This document shows, in pieces, positions 49,134-59,272 of a stretch of 64,000 nt of DNA. This DNA comes from Actinoplanes oblitus (GTDB lineage Bacteria > Actinomycetota > Actinomycetes > Mycobacteriales > Micromonosporaceae), in assembly GCF_030252345.1 (NCBI RefSeq), contig NZ_CP126980.1:7269501-7333500 (forward strand). Reading direction: 5' to 3'. The position numbers were made by a program, and so were the translations under genes. Position 1 is the first letter of the stretch; every line of letters starts with the position of its first letter. Under the pieces are notes generated by a model, which was not told where the DNA came from, made no database searches, and worked only from the letters and a program-made list of their open reading frames with translations.

Positions 49134-50528
49134 TCAGTAGGCGAAGGCCAGCGGGCGGTCGTCAGGCTCGTTGTCCGCCTCGGGCGGGATCTCCGGCGCC
49201 CCGGCGCGGGCGTAGCGGACGAACAGCCCGACCTCGACAACGGCGAGTACGCCGTAGAGCAGGGTCAGCACGATGAGCGAGGTGGCCACCGAGCCGGCGC
49301 CGACCGACGGCGACACGCTCCGCGCGGTCGTGAAGACGCCGAACACCGTCCACGGCTGGCGGCCCATCTCGGTGAAGATCCAGCCGAACGAGTTCGCCGC
49401 CAGCGGCATGCCGATCGAGGCGATCGCGGCGATCCACCACCAGCGACTCGACGGGGTACGCCCCCGGCGGGTGAACCAGAGCGCCGCCGCGGCGACCAGC
49501 ACGGCGAGTCCACCGAACCCGATCATCAGGCGGAACGACCAGTAGGTGGCCGGCACGTACGGCTTGTAGTCGCCGGGACCGTACTTCTCGGCGTACGCGG
49601 TCTGCAGGTCGTTGATCCCCTCGACCTCGCCGCCGGGGTTGCCGGTGGCCATGAAGGAGAGCAGTGACGGGACGCGCACGCTCGCCAGTTCCTCGTCGCC
49701 GTCGAGCGATCCGATGGTGAAGATCGAGAAGCTCGCCGGCTTCGACGTCTCGTACAGCGCCTCGGCCGCGGCCATCTTCATCGGCTGCTGCTCGGTCATG
49801 ACCCGCGCTTGCAGGTCGCCGGTGATCAGCACGCCGACGCCGGCGATCAGCACCACCCAGGCGCCGAGCTTCAGGCTGGGCCGGAACACGTCCACCTGGT
49901 TACCGCGCTTGAGGTGCCAGGCGCTGACCGCGAGCAGCACCGCACCGCCGGTCAGGAAGCAGGCGGTGATCGTGTGCGGGAAGGTGACCAGCGTCGTCGA
50001 GTTCGTCAGCACCGCGCCGATGCTGTGCAGCTCCGCGCGGCCGGTCGCCGGGTTCACCTCGTACCCGACGGGGTGTTGCATCCAGGAGTTGGCGGCGAGG
50101 ATGAAGTACGCCGACAGCAGCGTCCCGGCCGACGCCAGCCAGATCGTCGCGAGGTGCAGCCTCTTCGGCAGCCTGTCCCAGCCGAAGATCCACAGGCCGA
50201 GGAACGTCGACTCGAGGAAGAAGGCGAGCAGTCCCTCGATCGCGAGCGGCGCGCCGAAGACGTCGCCCACGAAGCGCGAGTAGTCGCTCCAGTTCATGCC
50301 GAACTGGAACTCCTGCACGATGCCGGTGACCACGCCCATCGCGAAGTTGATCAGGAAGAGCTTGCCCCAGAACTTGGTGGCCCGCAGGTAGTGCTCCTTG
50401 CCGGTACGCACCCAGGCGGTCTGCAGGCCGGCCACCAGAGCCGACATCCCGATCGTGATCGGCACGAACAGGAAGTGGTAGACGGTGATGATGCCGAACT
50501 GCCATCGAGCCAGGTCGAGCGCGTCCAC
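49134..50528 (-). CDS. cydA: Cytochrome bd oxidase subunit I
   Basis: 464 residues, the short-Q-loop form of actinobacteria. Quinol oxidase subunit carrying haems b558, b595 and d: RWQFGIITVYHFLFVPITIG (haem His), GRAELHSIG, the Q-loop entry with GDEEL and GRQPWTVFG near the end. Start GTG 50528 has AAAGGA before it; an upstream ATG at 50570 is in frame but less well placed. First gene of cydABDC, a high-affinity low-oxygen respiratory branch. Confidence 0.95.
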   Translation of the reverse strand: MDALDLARWQFGIITVYHFLFVPITIGMSALVAGLQTAWVRTGKEHYLRATKFWGKLFLINFAMGVVTGIVQEFQFGMNWSDYSRFVGDVFGAPLAIEGLLAFFLESTFLGLWIFGWDRLPKRLHLATIWLASAGTLLSAYFILAANSWMQHPVGYEVNPATGRAELHSIGAVLTNSTTLVTFPHTITACFLTGGAVLLAVSAWHLKRGNQVDVFRPSLKLGAWVVLIAGVGVLITGDLQARVMTEQQPMKMAAAEALYETSKPASFSIFTIGSLDGDEELASVRVPSLLSFMATGNPGGEVEGINDLQTAYAEKYGPGDYKPYVPATYWSFRLMIGFGGLAVLVAAAALWFTRRGRTPSSRWWWIAAIASIGMPLAANSFGWIFTEMGRQPWTVFGVFTTARSVSPSVGAGSVATSLIVLTLLYGVLAVVEVGLFVRYARAGAPEIPPEADNEPDDRPLAFAY

Positions 50529-50750
50529 AACGGGGTCCTTTCCACGAATGCCCCGAGTCTTGGCGATCACGCCGCGGGCAGATCAGGGCCGAAGGTCCCG
50601 TCCGGTCCCGACCTTGGTTACGACGCGCGACCGTGATCCGCTCGTGGTGCCGGGCCGGGCCGGGCGGCCCGCCCGGAGGTGCCGTTCCGCCCTGCTGGCC
50701 GGCATGGACCGTGGTGACGATGAGAGGAGATGACCAAGACAGGAGCAGCC

Positions 50751-51623
50751 ATGAACGAGCGTCCGATCGTCGTCGGCGTCGACAGCGTCGACACCAGCAC
50801 GCCGGCAGTCAGGTGGGCGGCCCGTGAGGCGGTGGCCCGTGAGGCGCCGCTGCGCATCGTGCACGTTCTGGACTGGGACGGGAACACCAGCCGGTACGAC
50901 TTCGACGGCTCGCTGTTCACCACGGCACGCCGGCTCGCCGAAGCCGTTCCGGCCGCCGCCGCCGACCTCGCCCGCGAGGCGGCACCGGGGGTCCGGGTCA
51001 GGACCGAGGTGCTGATCGGGCATCCGGCCGCCCAGTTCCTCGACACCGGTGACGCCGAACTCCTGGTGGTCGGTCACCGGGGACGCGGCGGATTCGCCGG
51101 ACTGTTGCTCGGCTCGGTCAGTCAGCGGCTCGCCACCCACGCCTCCGGCCCGGTGGTCGTCGTCCGCGGCCGTCCCGATGTCGCCGACGGACCGGTCGTC
51201 GCCGGCGTGGACGACTCCCCCGCGGCGGACCTGGTGATGGACGCCGCGTTCGACGCGGCCGCCAGGCACGACAGCCATCTCGTCGTCATCCGCAGCCGCC
51301 CGATACCGGCCATGGCCTACCTCGCCGGCGTCCCGGTCACCGAGCTGACCACGCCGGAAGAGGACGCCGCGGAGCACGACCGGCTACTGGCCCAGCTGGC
51401 GCCGTGGCAGGAGAAGTACCCCGATGTGCCGGTGAAGGCGCTGCTGTCGCACGACAGCGCCGCCTCCGCGCTGATCGGCGTGTCCTCTCGCGCCCGGCTC
51501 GTCATCGTCGGCAACCACGGGCACGGCGTCCTCGCCGGCACTCTGCTCGGCTCCACCGGCCTGCAACTGCTGCACCACGCCGACTGCCCCGTGCAGATCG
51601 TCCGTCCGCTCCGGCAGCGGTGA
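50751..51623 (+). CDS. Universal stress protein, two tandem Usp domains
   Basis: 290 residues. Two Usp domains, each with the ATP-loop form G-2x-G-9x-G-S: GHRGRGGFAGLLLGSVS and GNHGHGVLAGTLLGSTG. Start ATG 50751 follows AGGAG at 5 nt; an ATG at 50730 gives 7 more residues. Divergent from cydABDC, as is common for dormancy/hypoxia genes in actinobacteria. Confidence 0.92.
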   Translation: MNERPIVVGVDSVDTSTPAVRWAAREAVAREAPLRIVHVLDWDGNTSRYDFDGSLFTTARRLAEAVPAAAADLAREAAPGVRVRTEVLIGHPAAQFLDTGDAELLVVGHRGRGGFAGLLLGSVSQRLATHASGPVVVVRGRPDVADGPVVAGVDDSPAADLVMDAAFDAAARHDSHLVVIRSRPIPAMAYLAGVPVTELTTPEEDAAEHDRLLAQLAPWQEKYPDVPVKALLSHDSAASALIGVSSRARLVIVGNHGHGVLAGTLLGSTGLQLLHHADCPVQIVRPLRQR

Positions 51624-51721
51624 TAGCGGCACGACGAGCCGGTCAGCCAGATCGGCGGACCTGCCCTGCGCAACCGCCCGCCACGGCTTCCCCACCACCG
51701 TGCCGGCCGTATATTTGCGTC

Positions 51722-52471
51722 ATGGCAACCCAGCCCGGCAGGTTGACTCTTCCTCCCCGTCGCCGTCCGGAACGACTGGGTGCGGTGGTGACCAACGAGC
51801 TCGTCGACCTCATCGTCACCGGCGAGATTCCCGAAGGCGGCCTGTTACCCCCGGAGGGACCGCTCAGCGAACACTTCGGCGTCAGCCGCACGGTGATCCG
51901 CGAGTCGGTGAAACGCCTCGAGGAGAAGGGGCTGGTCGTCGTGGCCCAGGGCCGCGGCACGCAGGTGACCCGGTCCGGGTCGTGGAACATGCTGGATCCC
52001 ACCATTCTCTCCGCGCTGATCGACAACGACGACTCGCTGGGCATCCTCGACGAGCTCACTATCGTCCGGGGCAACCTCGAGTCGGCCATGGCCGGCGCGG
52101 TGGCCGCGCGTCACACGCCGGAGGAGCTGGCGCGCATCGAGCACGTGCTGGACGCCATGCGGGAGATGCGCCAGGAGAGTGACGCCTTCCGGCAGGAGGA
52201 CGTCGTCTTCCACTTCACGGTCATGGAGATCTCGCGTAACCGGCTGGCGGAGAACATCACGAAACGCCTGTACCGCCGGGCCCTGGAGAGCAACAAATAC
52301 CAGGGTCTCGGTTACGAGGGAGCCTTCACGTCGACCCTCGAGGAGCACGGCCGGGTGGTCGAGGCCATCGCGAGACACGACGTGGCGGGTGCGGAACGGG
52401 CGATGCGTGACCACATCGTCAACTCGTGGCAGCGGCGCCGCCCGGCCGCGCCGCCGGAGAGCGCCGCGTGA
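51722..52471 (+). CDS. FadR-family GntR transcription regulator
   Basis: 249 residues. N-terminal winged helix (GGLLPPEGPLSEHFGVSRTVIRESVKRLEEKGLVVVAQGRGTQV) and a C-terminal FCD ligand domain (ELTIVRGNLESAMAGAVAARH, FHFTVMEISRN, EHGRVVEAIARHDVAGAERAMRDHI). FCD regulators of this type usually control sugar-acid catabolism. It ends 1 bp before the stop of the convergent enolase-superfamily gene, so it probably regulates that operon. Confidence 0.9.
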   Translation: MATQPGRLTLPPRRRPERLGAVVTNELVDLIVTGEIPEGGLLPPEGPLSEHFGVSRTVIRESVKRLEEKGLVVVAQGRGTQVTRSGSWNMLDPTILSALIDNDDSLGILDELTIVRGNLESAMAGAVAARHTPEELARIEHVLDAMREMRQESDAFRQEDVVFHFTVMEISRNRLAENITKRLYRRALESNKYQGLGYEGAFTSTLEEHGRVVEAIARHDVAGAERAMRDHIVNSWQRRRPAAPPESAA

Positions 52472-52472
52472 C

Positions 52473-53618
52473 TCACCACGGCGGATCCGGGACCAACCGC
52501 AGGCCGGCCCGTTCCGGCCGGACGTGCGGCCCGGTGACCCCGGCGGCCGGGCCGGCGGTCCGTACGCTGTCGATCCGCTCCTCGTCCACCCGGATGCCGA
52601 TCCCCGGCTGGTCTCCGAGGACGATCCCGCCGTCCATGATCTCCTGATCGATCCGCAGCCCGATCGGTGAGCCGAGGTGCTGGACCTCGAAGGAGAGGTG
52701 GTTGGGCACCGCGGCGGCGGCGTGGGCGACCGGGTTGGCGTGGTACGACACCGGGCTCACCGGCAGGTCGTGGCTGTGCGCGACGGCGGCCACCCGGAGG
52801 AAGTGGGTGATGCCCCAGACGTTGCCGACCTGGACGACGTCGACGGCGTCGGCGGCCAGCAGCGGCCGGTACTGCTCCAGGCCGGTGAGGTTCTCGCCGG
52901 TGGCCACGGCGGCACGGATGTGCTGCCGTACCGAGGCGAGACCGGCCGCGTCCCATCGGCGCACCGGTTCCTCGACCCAGGCGAGGTCGATGGTCCGCTC
53001 CAGCTCGCACACGAACCGCACCGCCTGCGTACGGTGCCACGACTCGTTGACGTCGACCATGAGCGCCGGATGCCTCGAGTTACGGCTCAGCACGTCGCGG
53101 ACCGCCAGCAGGCGGCGCAGGTCGTGCGTGACGTCGAGGCCGCCCTTGAGCTTGGCCGAGCTGAATCCGCGATCGGCGTACTCGCGGTAGAGCTCGACGA
53201 GCGCGTCGTCGTCGAGCGCGATGTCGAGGCCGGAGGCGTAGCCCGGCACGAACCGGTCCAGCGCCCCCAGGGTCCGCCAGAGCGGCTCGCCCGCCGCCTT
53301 CGCCTTGAGATCCCAGAGCGCCATGTCGACGGCGCCGATCGTCCCGAACGCCGCGCCCGCGTGCCCGGTCTTGAACACCCAGCTCAGCATGCGGTCGTAG
53401 AGCGCTGTGACAGCCCGGGGGTCCTCGCCCTCGACGGCGCCGAACACCCGGTCGATGTCGCCGTGCGGGCCGACCCCGACGCCTTCCAGGCCGTTGTCGG
53501 TCTCGAGGATCAGCACGTGGACGTCGGTACGCGGCCCGGGCATGACGCCGTTGGCGTCGCCGGTCAGCCGGCCCCAGTCGTGCGTCGTCGACAGGCTGCG
53601 ATAGCCGGTGACTTTCAT
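52473..53618 (-). CDS. Mandelate racemase/enolase-superfamily sugar-acid enzyme
   Basis: 381 residues. Enolase superfamily: N-terminal cap, then the barrel with KxK (SAKLKGG), metal ligands in VDVNES, VEEPV and GENLTG, and a His in SPVSYHANP. The KxK plus Asp/His arrangement points to the mandelate racemase subgroup, which includes acid-sugar dehydratases (gluconate, galactonate, galactarate). Substrate not readable. Last gene of the transporter operon, 28 bp after the permease. Confidence 0.88.
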   Translation of the reverse strand: MKVTGYRSLSTTHDWGRLTGDANGVMPGPRTDVHVLILETDNGLEGVGVGPHGDIDRVFGAVEGEDPRAVTALYDRMLSWVFKTGHAGAAFGTIGAVDMALWDLKAKAAGEPLWRTLGALDRFVPGYASGLDIALDDDALVELYREYADRGFSSAKLKGGLDVTHDLRRLLAVRDVLSRNSRHPALMVDVNESWHRTQAVRFVCELERTIDLAWVEEPVRRWDAAGLASVRQHIRAAVATGENLTGLEQYRPLLAADAVDVVQVGNVWGITHFLRVAAVAHSHDLPVSPVSYHANPVAHAAAAVPNHLSFEVQHLGSPIGLRIDQEIMDGGIVLGDQPGIGIRVDEERIDSVRTAGPAAGVTGPHVRPERAGLRLVPDPPW

Positions 53619-53646
53619 GGTGGCTCCCGGTCGGCAGAGGTGCGGC

Positions 53647-54558
53647 TCATTCCTTGGTCCCGCCGGCTGTCATGCCCGCGACCAGGAAGCGTTGTGACAC
53701 CAGGAAGACGACGAGCACCGGTAGCACCGAGACCACGGTCGCCAGGGCGAGCGCCGGCAGCTGCACCGACTGCGAGCCGGCCGAGCTGGGGTTGAACGCG
53801 GGGGTCGAGGCCAGCAGCGAGGTCAGTCCGACCTGCATCGGATATCCGTCGCTGGACGGCAGCATGACGAAGGGCAGGAAGAAGTTGTTCCAGTTCTGGA
53901 CGAAGCTGAAGAAGGCGACCAGCGCGACGATCGGCGTGGCCAGCGGCAGGGCGATCCGGGTGAAGACCTGGATCTCCCGGCACCCGTCGATCCGGGCGGC
54001 GGCGAGCAGGTCACGCGGCATGCTCGTGGAGAAGTAGAGGTAGGTCAGGTACACGCCGAACGGGAAGAACGACATCGGCAGGATCACCGAGAGCGGGCTG
54101 CCGATCAGGCCCACCGCGTTGAGCTCCAGGAAGATCGGCAGGACCAGGGCGGTGTTCGGGATCAGCATGACGATCAGGGTCAGCACCAGCAGGAGCCGCC
54201 GTGCCCGGAACGGGGTCAGGGCCAGCGCGTAACCCGCCGGAATGCTCGCCACCAGCGTGACGACCAGCGCGCCGAGGGCGTACATCGCCGAATGGGACAT
54301 CCAGGTGACGACCGCGCCGTCCTGGAATCCGAACAGCTGCTCCGCGTTGGCCGAGAGGTCGCCGGCGCCGCCGGGCGTGAACGGGTTGCCGGTGCTCAAG
54401 CCCCGTGCGGATTTCGTGGTGGCCAGCAGCAGCCAGACGATGGGCACGGCGAAGAACACCACGAACACCGCCAGCACGACCGCGACCATCGCCCGGCCGC
54501 TCCATCCGCTGACGCCGGACAGGCGTCCCGCCGGCGAGCGGGTGTGCTGCGCCGCCAT
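53647..54558 (-). CDS. Sugar ABC transporter permease, MalG type
   Basis: 303 residues, about six helices; EAA-loop equivalent AARIDGCREIQVFTRIALPLATP. Carbohydrate-uptake (CUT1) permease paired with the gene before it. The ATPase is missing from the operon, as usual where a shared MsiK-type ATPase serves many CUT1 systems. Confidence 0.92.
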   Translation of the reverse strand: MAAQHTRSPAGRLSGVSGWSGRAMVAVVLAVFVVFFAVPIVWLLLATTKSARGLSTGNPFTPGGAGDLSANAEQLFGFQDGAVVTWMSHSAMYALGALVVTLVASIPAGYALALTPFRARRLLLVLTLIVMLIPNTALVLPIFLELNAVGLIGSPLSVILPMSFFPFGVYLTYLYFSTSMPRDLLAAARIDGCREIQVFTRIALPLATPIVALVAFFSFVQNWNNFFLPFVMLPSSDGYPMQVGLTSLLASTPAFNPSSAGSQSVQLPALALATVVSVLPVLVVFLVSQRFLVAGMTAGGTKE

Positions 54559-54562
54559 CGGC

Positions 54563-55483
54563 TCACCCCTTCTCGAACAGGCCGCCGCGCGTCACGAAGA
54601 CGGCCGACAGCGCGAGGGCCACGACGAGCAGCAGCAGCGAGATCGCCGCGGCCCCGTTGAAGTCGTTCTGCTGGAACGCGTACTGGTAGGCGAGCTGGTT
54701 GAGCGAGTAGTCGTTCGGCACGACGGCGTTGCTGGCCTGGGCGAGCAGCTGCGGCTCGACGAAGAGCTGCGTGCCGGCGGCGAGCGACATGACGCACATG
54801 TACGAGATCCATCTACGGAGCATCGGTAGCTGGATGCGCCAGGCGATCTGCACGACGCTCGCGCCGTCCACCCGGGCCGCCTCGATCACTTCGGCGCCGA
54901 TGTTGTTCAGGGCGCCGTACATGATCACGATCCAGCCGCCGGCGCCGGTCCAGAAGGCGATCACCGCGAACACGACCGGCAGGTTTCCCGGCACCACGAC
55001 CTGCACGAAGCTGTCGAAGCCGAGCAGGCGGAGCAGGGGCCGCACCGGGCTGGCCGTCGGGTCGAGGACGAACAGCCACAGCAGCACGCTCGAGGCACCC
55101 GCCAGCGCGCCCGGCAGGTAGAAGACCAACCGGAGGGCGCCGCCGAGCCAGCGGATCCTGATGGCGTGCACGACGATCGCCAGGGCGGTCACCAGCACCA
55201 CCAGCGCGACCAGCCAGACGAGCAGGTACAGCGCCACGTGCGAGACCGCGGGCCAGAAGCGGAAGTCGCCGGCGACCCTGGTGAAGTTCGCCAGCCCCGC
55301 GAAGCGGCCCGTGTCGTCGGTGAACCCGAGGTACCCGGCGTAGAGCACCGGCAGCAGCCCGAAGACCAGCATCAGCAGCGCGTAGACGGCGACGAAACCA
55401 TAGCCCATCACGTTGGCACGGCGGCCGGCCGGCCGGGCGGTCGCCACGGCCACCGGCACCGCCGTCTCGTCGACGACCGTCAT
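54563..55483 (-). CDS. Sugar ABC transporter permease, MalF type
   Basis: 306 residues, about six helices; EAA loop VIEAARVDGASVVQIAWRIQLPMLRR. ATG 55483 overlaps the stop of the binding-protein gene (ATGA); the longer open frame upstream is a shadow. Only 4 bp separate it from the next permease. Confidence 0.92.
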   Translation of the reverse strand: MTVVDETAVPVAVATARPAGRRANVMGYGFVAVYALLMLVFGLLPVLYAGYLGFTDDTGRFAGLANFTRVAGDFRFWPAVSHVALYLLVWLVALVVLVTALAIVVHAIRIRWLGGALRLVFYLPGALAGASSVLLWLFVLDPTASPVRPLLRLLGFDSFVQVVVPGNLPVVFAVIAFWTGAGGWIVIMYGALNNIGAEVIEAARVDGASVVQIAWRIQLPMLRRWISYMCVMSLAAGTQLFVEPQLLAQASNAVVPNDYSLNQLAYQYAFQQNDFNGAAAISLLLLVVALALSAVFVTRGGLFEKG

Positions 55484-56853
55484 GTGACGGTGTACCCGTC
55501 GACCCGCGCCTGGTTCTTGATCGCCGTCTGCCAGGCCGGGAGAAGGTCGACCAGGCTCTTGCCGCCGGCGATCGCCGGTGTCATGGTCTTGGCCCAGATC
55601 GCCTCCTGGCTGAAGATTCCCGAACCCCAGCCGCTCCAGATCGACGCGCCGGCCGTCACGACGGGCTGCAGGTCGGTGGCGTAGTAGCCGCTCGACTCCT
55701 GCTTGGTCACCCACTTCTGGGCGGCCGGGCCGTACGCGGGATAGCCGGGAGCGACTGCCACCTGATAGTCGTCCGCCGTGGTGGCGAACTCGACGAACGC
55801 CTCGGCGGCCTTGAGGTTCTTGGAGTGGCTGCTGACGAACCAGGTTCCGCCGCCGACGTTGCCGGTCACCGCGTCCTCACCCGGCCAGGCCGGCGGCGGG
55901 GCCACCCCGAGCTGCCCGGCCGGGACCTTGAGCGACTGCGGATTGTTGAAGATGGCGCCGGCGTACCAGGCCGGGCCGGGCATCATCAGCACCTTGCCGG
56001 AGTACCTGGTCACGAACTCCGGTGCGAAGACGCTGACGTTCGGCGTCGTGCCGTTCCTGATCAGTACGTCGAGCATCGCGGCGGCGCGCCGGCACTGCGG
56101 GGTGCCGGTGTTCACCGTGACGGCCTTGGGTCCGGTGATGTCGTTCGCCTGGCACTTGCTGCTCCAGAAGTAGACCTCCGGGGTCCACGCGTCGCCCACC
56201 GTGCCGACGATGTACCCGGGATGTTCCCGGGCGACCCGCTCCCCCAGGGCCTGGTACTCCTGCCAGGTGGCCGGCACCCGGTAACCGAACTGGTCGAACA
56301 GCGACTTGTTGAACCACAGGACCGCCTGGGCGAGGTCGTTGCGCAGGCAGTAGACCTTCCCGTCGACGGTGCACGGGTTCAGCGCGCCCGCGGTGAACTT
56401 GCCGAGCGTGTCCTGCGGGACGAGACCGCTGTTCAGCACCGCGGCGTACGCCTGCTTGCCGTTGCCCCGCTGGGCGGCCCAGGCCGCGTCGTTGTTCTGG
56501 GTGGAGAACACCACGTCGGGCCAGCCGCTCCCGGTGCGATCGAAGAGCTGGATCTTGGTACGGAAGGAGTTGGAGCCGTTCGCCGATCCGTCGTAGGTCA
56601 CCACCTGGACCGCGACCTCGGGATGGGCCTTCTTGAACGCGTCGGCGGCCTTCGTCCGATCGGCGTCCACCCACACCGTGATCGCGGCCTTGTCGTCCTG
56701 GGCGGCCTGGGGAAATCCGTAGGAGCCGGTGGTGGCGCCGGTGTCGCCGCCGCCGCATCCGGCCAGGGCGAGGGTGAGGATCCCGGCACCGCCGAGGGCG
56801 GCCAGCAGGTGCCGGAGGCCGCGGACGCGATCCCGCGCCTTGCCGCCCGTCAC
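55480..56853 (-). CDS. Sugar-binding lipoprotein of the ABC transporter
   Basis: 457 residues. Lipoprotein signal with lipobox LALAGC after a hydrophobic stretch; the mature part is an extracellular solute-binding protein of family 1 (ITVWVDADRTKAADAFKKAHPEV, WPDVVFST, VPATWQEYQALGERV, AAEAFVEFATT). It captures an oligosaccharide, presumably released by the lectin-bearing enzymes encoded upstream. GTG 56853 overlaps the stop of the beta-helix gene. Confidence 0.93.
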   Translation of the reverse strand: MTGGKARDRVRGLRHLLAALGGAGILTLALAGCGGGDTGATTGSYGFPQAAQDDKAAITVWVDADRTKAADAFKKAHPEVAVQVVTYDGSANGSNSFRTKIQLFDRTGSGWPDVVFSTQNNDAAWAAQRGNGKQAYAAVLNSGLVPQDTLGKFTAGALNPCTVDGKVYCLRNDLAQAVLWFNKSLFDQFGYRVPATWQEYQALGERVAREHPGYIVGTVGDAWTPEVYFWSSKCQANDITGPKAVTVNTGTPQCRRAAAMLDVLIRNGTTPNVSVFAPEFVTRYSGKVLMMPGPAWYAGAIFNNPQSLKVPAGQLGVAPPPAWPGEDAVTGNVGGGTWFVSSHSKNLKAAEAFVEFATTADDYQVAVAPGYPAYGPAAQKWVTKQESSGYYATDLQPVVTAGASIWSGWGSGIFSQEAIWAKTMTPAIAGGKSLVDLLPAWQTAIKNQARVDGYTVT

Positions 56854-59234
56854 CGCAGGGTCCACTGCTGGTTCGTACCGCCGTGGCAGGTCCAGAGGTT
56901 GAGCTTGGCGCCGTTGGCGGTGCTGGCGCCGGTGACGTCCAGGCACAGCCCGGACTGCTGGCCGGTGACGGTGCCGTTGCTGTTCACGTTCCACTGCTGG
57001 TTGGGCTGGCCGTTGCAGTCCCAGATGATGACCGCGGTGCCGTTGCTGGTGCCCTGGCCGTTGGCGTCCAGGCACTTGGTCCCGCCGTACGTGGTCAGCT
57101 GCCGGCCCGAGGTGTAGGTCCAGGTCTGGTTCGTGGCGCCGGTGCAGTCCCAGAGCTGCGTCGCGGTGCCGTTGGCGGTGGCGCCGCCGGCCACGTCCAC
57201 GCAGCGGCCGGACTGCACCCCGACGATCTGCTTGCCCGGCGGGCTGCTGCCACCCTGCGGCCCGGCCGACGCCATCACGGCCTGGGCGCCGGACGGCCAG
57301 TTCCCGTTGGTGACCGTGACGTTGTTGTTCACGACGTTGCCGCGATCGCCGTTGGTCACGTTGGTGGCGCTGCTGCTCGCCCAGTTGCCGGTGACGGTGA
57401 AGTTGCCCATGTTCTCCCCGCCCCAGTAGTTGGCCGTCGCCCAGGTGCCGATCGCGGAGAACACGTTGCCGGTGGCCGTGTAGTACTTGGAGCCCTCGTC
57501 GAAGTAGAGCCCGAACCAGCCGTTCGTCCGCAGGCAGTAGTTGCCGTTGATCAGGGCGCCCGGGTTCCACGACAGCGTGTAGATGCATCCGCCGTCGGTC
57601 GTCTGCTGCATCACGTCGTGGATGTAGTTGCCGATGACCCGGTTGTTGGCGGCGGTGGTGGCGGTGGTGTACCGCGGCTGGTAGTTGTACAGGCCCCGGT
57701 TGGCGTACTGGGTGCTGCCGCCGGGCTCGTTGGCACCCCAGCCGAAGCCGACCGACATGCCGGAGTACGGCATGTTGTAGACCTCGTTGTGCGACAGCGT
57801 GGCGGTGCTGACGTACGTGGTCAGGACCGACACGTTGCCCCGGTGCTCCAGGCCGAGGTCGTGGATGCGGTTGTTGCTGATCGTGATGTTCCGGTTGACC
57901 ATCCGGGAGTCGCCGGGGTGGTGGGCGTCGGCGCGCACCCCGCCGACCACGATGCCGCCGGCCGTGCTCCGGGCGATCTCCGATCCGGTGACGGTGATGT
58001 CGCCGGCGCCCAGGCCGACCCCGCTGGCGTGGGCGTTGGCGTCGTTGCCGATGCCGATGGCCATCTGCCCGAGGTTGACGAACTGGGCACCGCTGAAGGT
58101 GATGTGGTGTGCCGCGGAGACCTGGACCGCGGCGGGCATCTGGCTCCAGTTCGGGCGGGTGGCCTCGAACTGCGTACAGCCCTCCTGGCAGGCGGTCAGC
58201 GCCGGCCAGTTCCAGTTGCCGGTGACGTACGCGCCGGTCTGCTGGTCCGCGTAACCCTGGTTGCTGCTGGGTCCCAGCCAGCTCGTGCCGGTGAAGGTGA
58301 TCCCGGTGAACGTCACGTCGTGCGCCGGCGCGTCGTAGGTCCCGCCCACGTCCACCAGGGACTGCAGGACCGGCAGCTCCACATCGGCGGTGCTCATGTT
58401 CTGACCGGCCGCCGGGATGTAGTAGAGCGCGCCGGTCCCCCGGTTGAGATACCACTCGCCGGGCGCGTCCAGGAACTCGTACGCGTTGCTGAGGTAGAGC
58501 GGGCCGGCTCGGTGCGGGCTGGTGAACGTGTCGTACCCGAAGGTGTTGTTGTTCCAGCCCGGCTGCTGCATGGTGATGAAGTTGCCGCTGATGCTCTGCA
58601 CCGACACGTAGCGGTCGGTGAACGAGCCGATGCTCTCCATCTGGATCCGGCCCTGGTCGGCCAGATTGTTCAGGTAGTTCAGCGCGCTGTTGCCGAATCG
58701 CAGGCCGCTGCTGGTGGCGGTGAAGTCGGACCGGTTCACCGCGGTGCGCGCCCGGGTCGCGACGGCGCCGTTGACGTAGAGCTGCCGGGTGTCGGTCCCG
58801 GCCCCGACGTCGGCCCGCCAGATGTTGCGCCCCGCGTCGGCCTGGGTCCAGCCGGTGACCGCCCGCGCGCCGCTGATCGCCGGATGAGCCGACGGCGCGG
58901 CCTGCCACACCACCGTGTGGCCGTTGGAGCCGGAGTCCTCGGCGGTCAGTCGCAGCGGCGCGGGCAGGCGGTACGTGCCGTCGGCCAGCTGCACCACGAT
59001 GTCGTCGGACATCGCGTCGTTCAGCGATCGGACGGCGGCCTGCGCGCCGGCCAGGGAGCACGGCTGGGCGCTGGAGCAGCTCGTGCCGGTGCCGGTGGGC
59101 GAGGCGTAGACGGTCGTCGGGGCGGCCAGGGCGGGCGCCGCCGCGGACACGGCTCCGAGGGCCGCGGCCAGCCCCGCCGCGGCGGTCAGGGCCAGCAGCC
59201 GCCTTCGCGATGTGGACACTTCGGGTCTTGACAC
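56850..59234 (-). CDS. Secreted right-handed beta-helix protein with ricin-B lectin domain
   Basis: 794 residues. Tat/Sec-like signal (STSRRRLLALTAAAGLAAALGAVSAAAPALA). Residues from about 40 to 640 form a parallel beta-helix of the pectate lyase/glycosidase kind (repeated HDVTFTGITFTG, HHITFSGAQFVN, ITVTGSEIARS, NITISNNRIHDLG, NRVIGNYIHDV units). The C-terminal 130 residues are a three-lobed ricin-type lectin (SGRCVDVAGG, QLWDC, KCLDANGQGT, IIWDCNGQPNQQWNV). Start GTG 59234 has GGAGAGG before it. Catalytic family not assigned. First polysaccharide-cutting step before uptake is a reasonable role. Confidence 0.85.
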   Translation of the reverse strand: MSRPEVSTSRRRLLALTAAAGLAAALGAVSAAAPALAAPTTVYASPTGTGTSCSSAQPCSLAGAQAAVRSLNDAMSDDIVVQLADGTYRLPAPLRLTAEDSGSNGHTVVWQAAPSAHPAISGARAVTGWTQADAGRNIWRADVGAGTDTRQLYVNGAVATRARTAVNRSDFTATSSGLRFGNSALNYLNNLADQGRIQMESIGSFTDRYVSVQSISGNFITMQQPGWNNNTFGYDTFTSPHRAGPLYLSNAYEFLDAPGEWYLNRGTGALYYIPAAGQNMSTADVELPVLQSLVDVGGTYDAPAHDVTFTGITFTGTSWLGPSSNQGYADQQTGAYVTGNWNWPALTACQEGCTQFEATRPNWSQMPAAVQVSAAHHITFSGAQFVNLGQMAIGIGNDANAHASGVGLGAGDITVTGSEIARSTAGGIVVGGVRADAHHPGDSRMVNRNITISNNRIHDLGLEHRGNVSVLTTYVSTATLSHNEVYNMPYSGMSVGFGWGANEPGGSTQYANRGLYNYQPRYTTATTAANNRVIGNYIHDVMQQTTDGGCIYTLSWNPGALINGNYCLRTNGWFGLYFDEGSKYYTATGNVFSAIGTWATANYWGGENMGNFTVTGNWASSSATNVTNGDRGNVVNNNVTVTNGNWPSGAQAVMASAGPQGGSSPPGKQIVGVQSGRCVDVAGGATANGTATQLWDCTGATNQTWTYTSGRQLTTYGGTKCLDANGQGTSNGTAVIIWDCNGQPNQQWNVNSNGTVTGQQSGLCLDVTGASTANGAKLNLWTCHGGTNQQWTLR

Positions 59235-59272
59235 GTGCCTCTCCTCAACGTGGGGATGGGGATCGCCGGCGC

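Noticed and set aside
44799..50528. cydABDC as part of the antibiotic cluster
   Set aside because: Standard respiratory operon conserved in many actinobacteria, with no VanR- or StrR-type box; it marks the cluster border.
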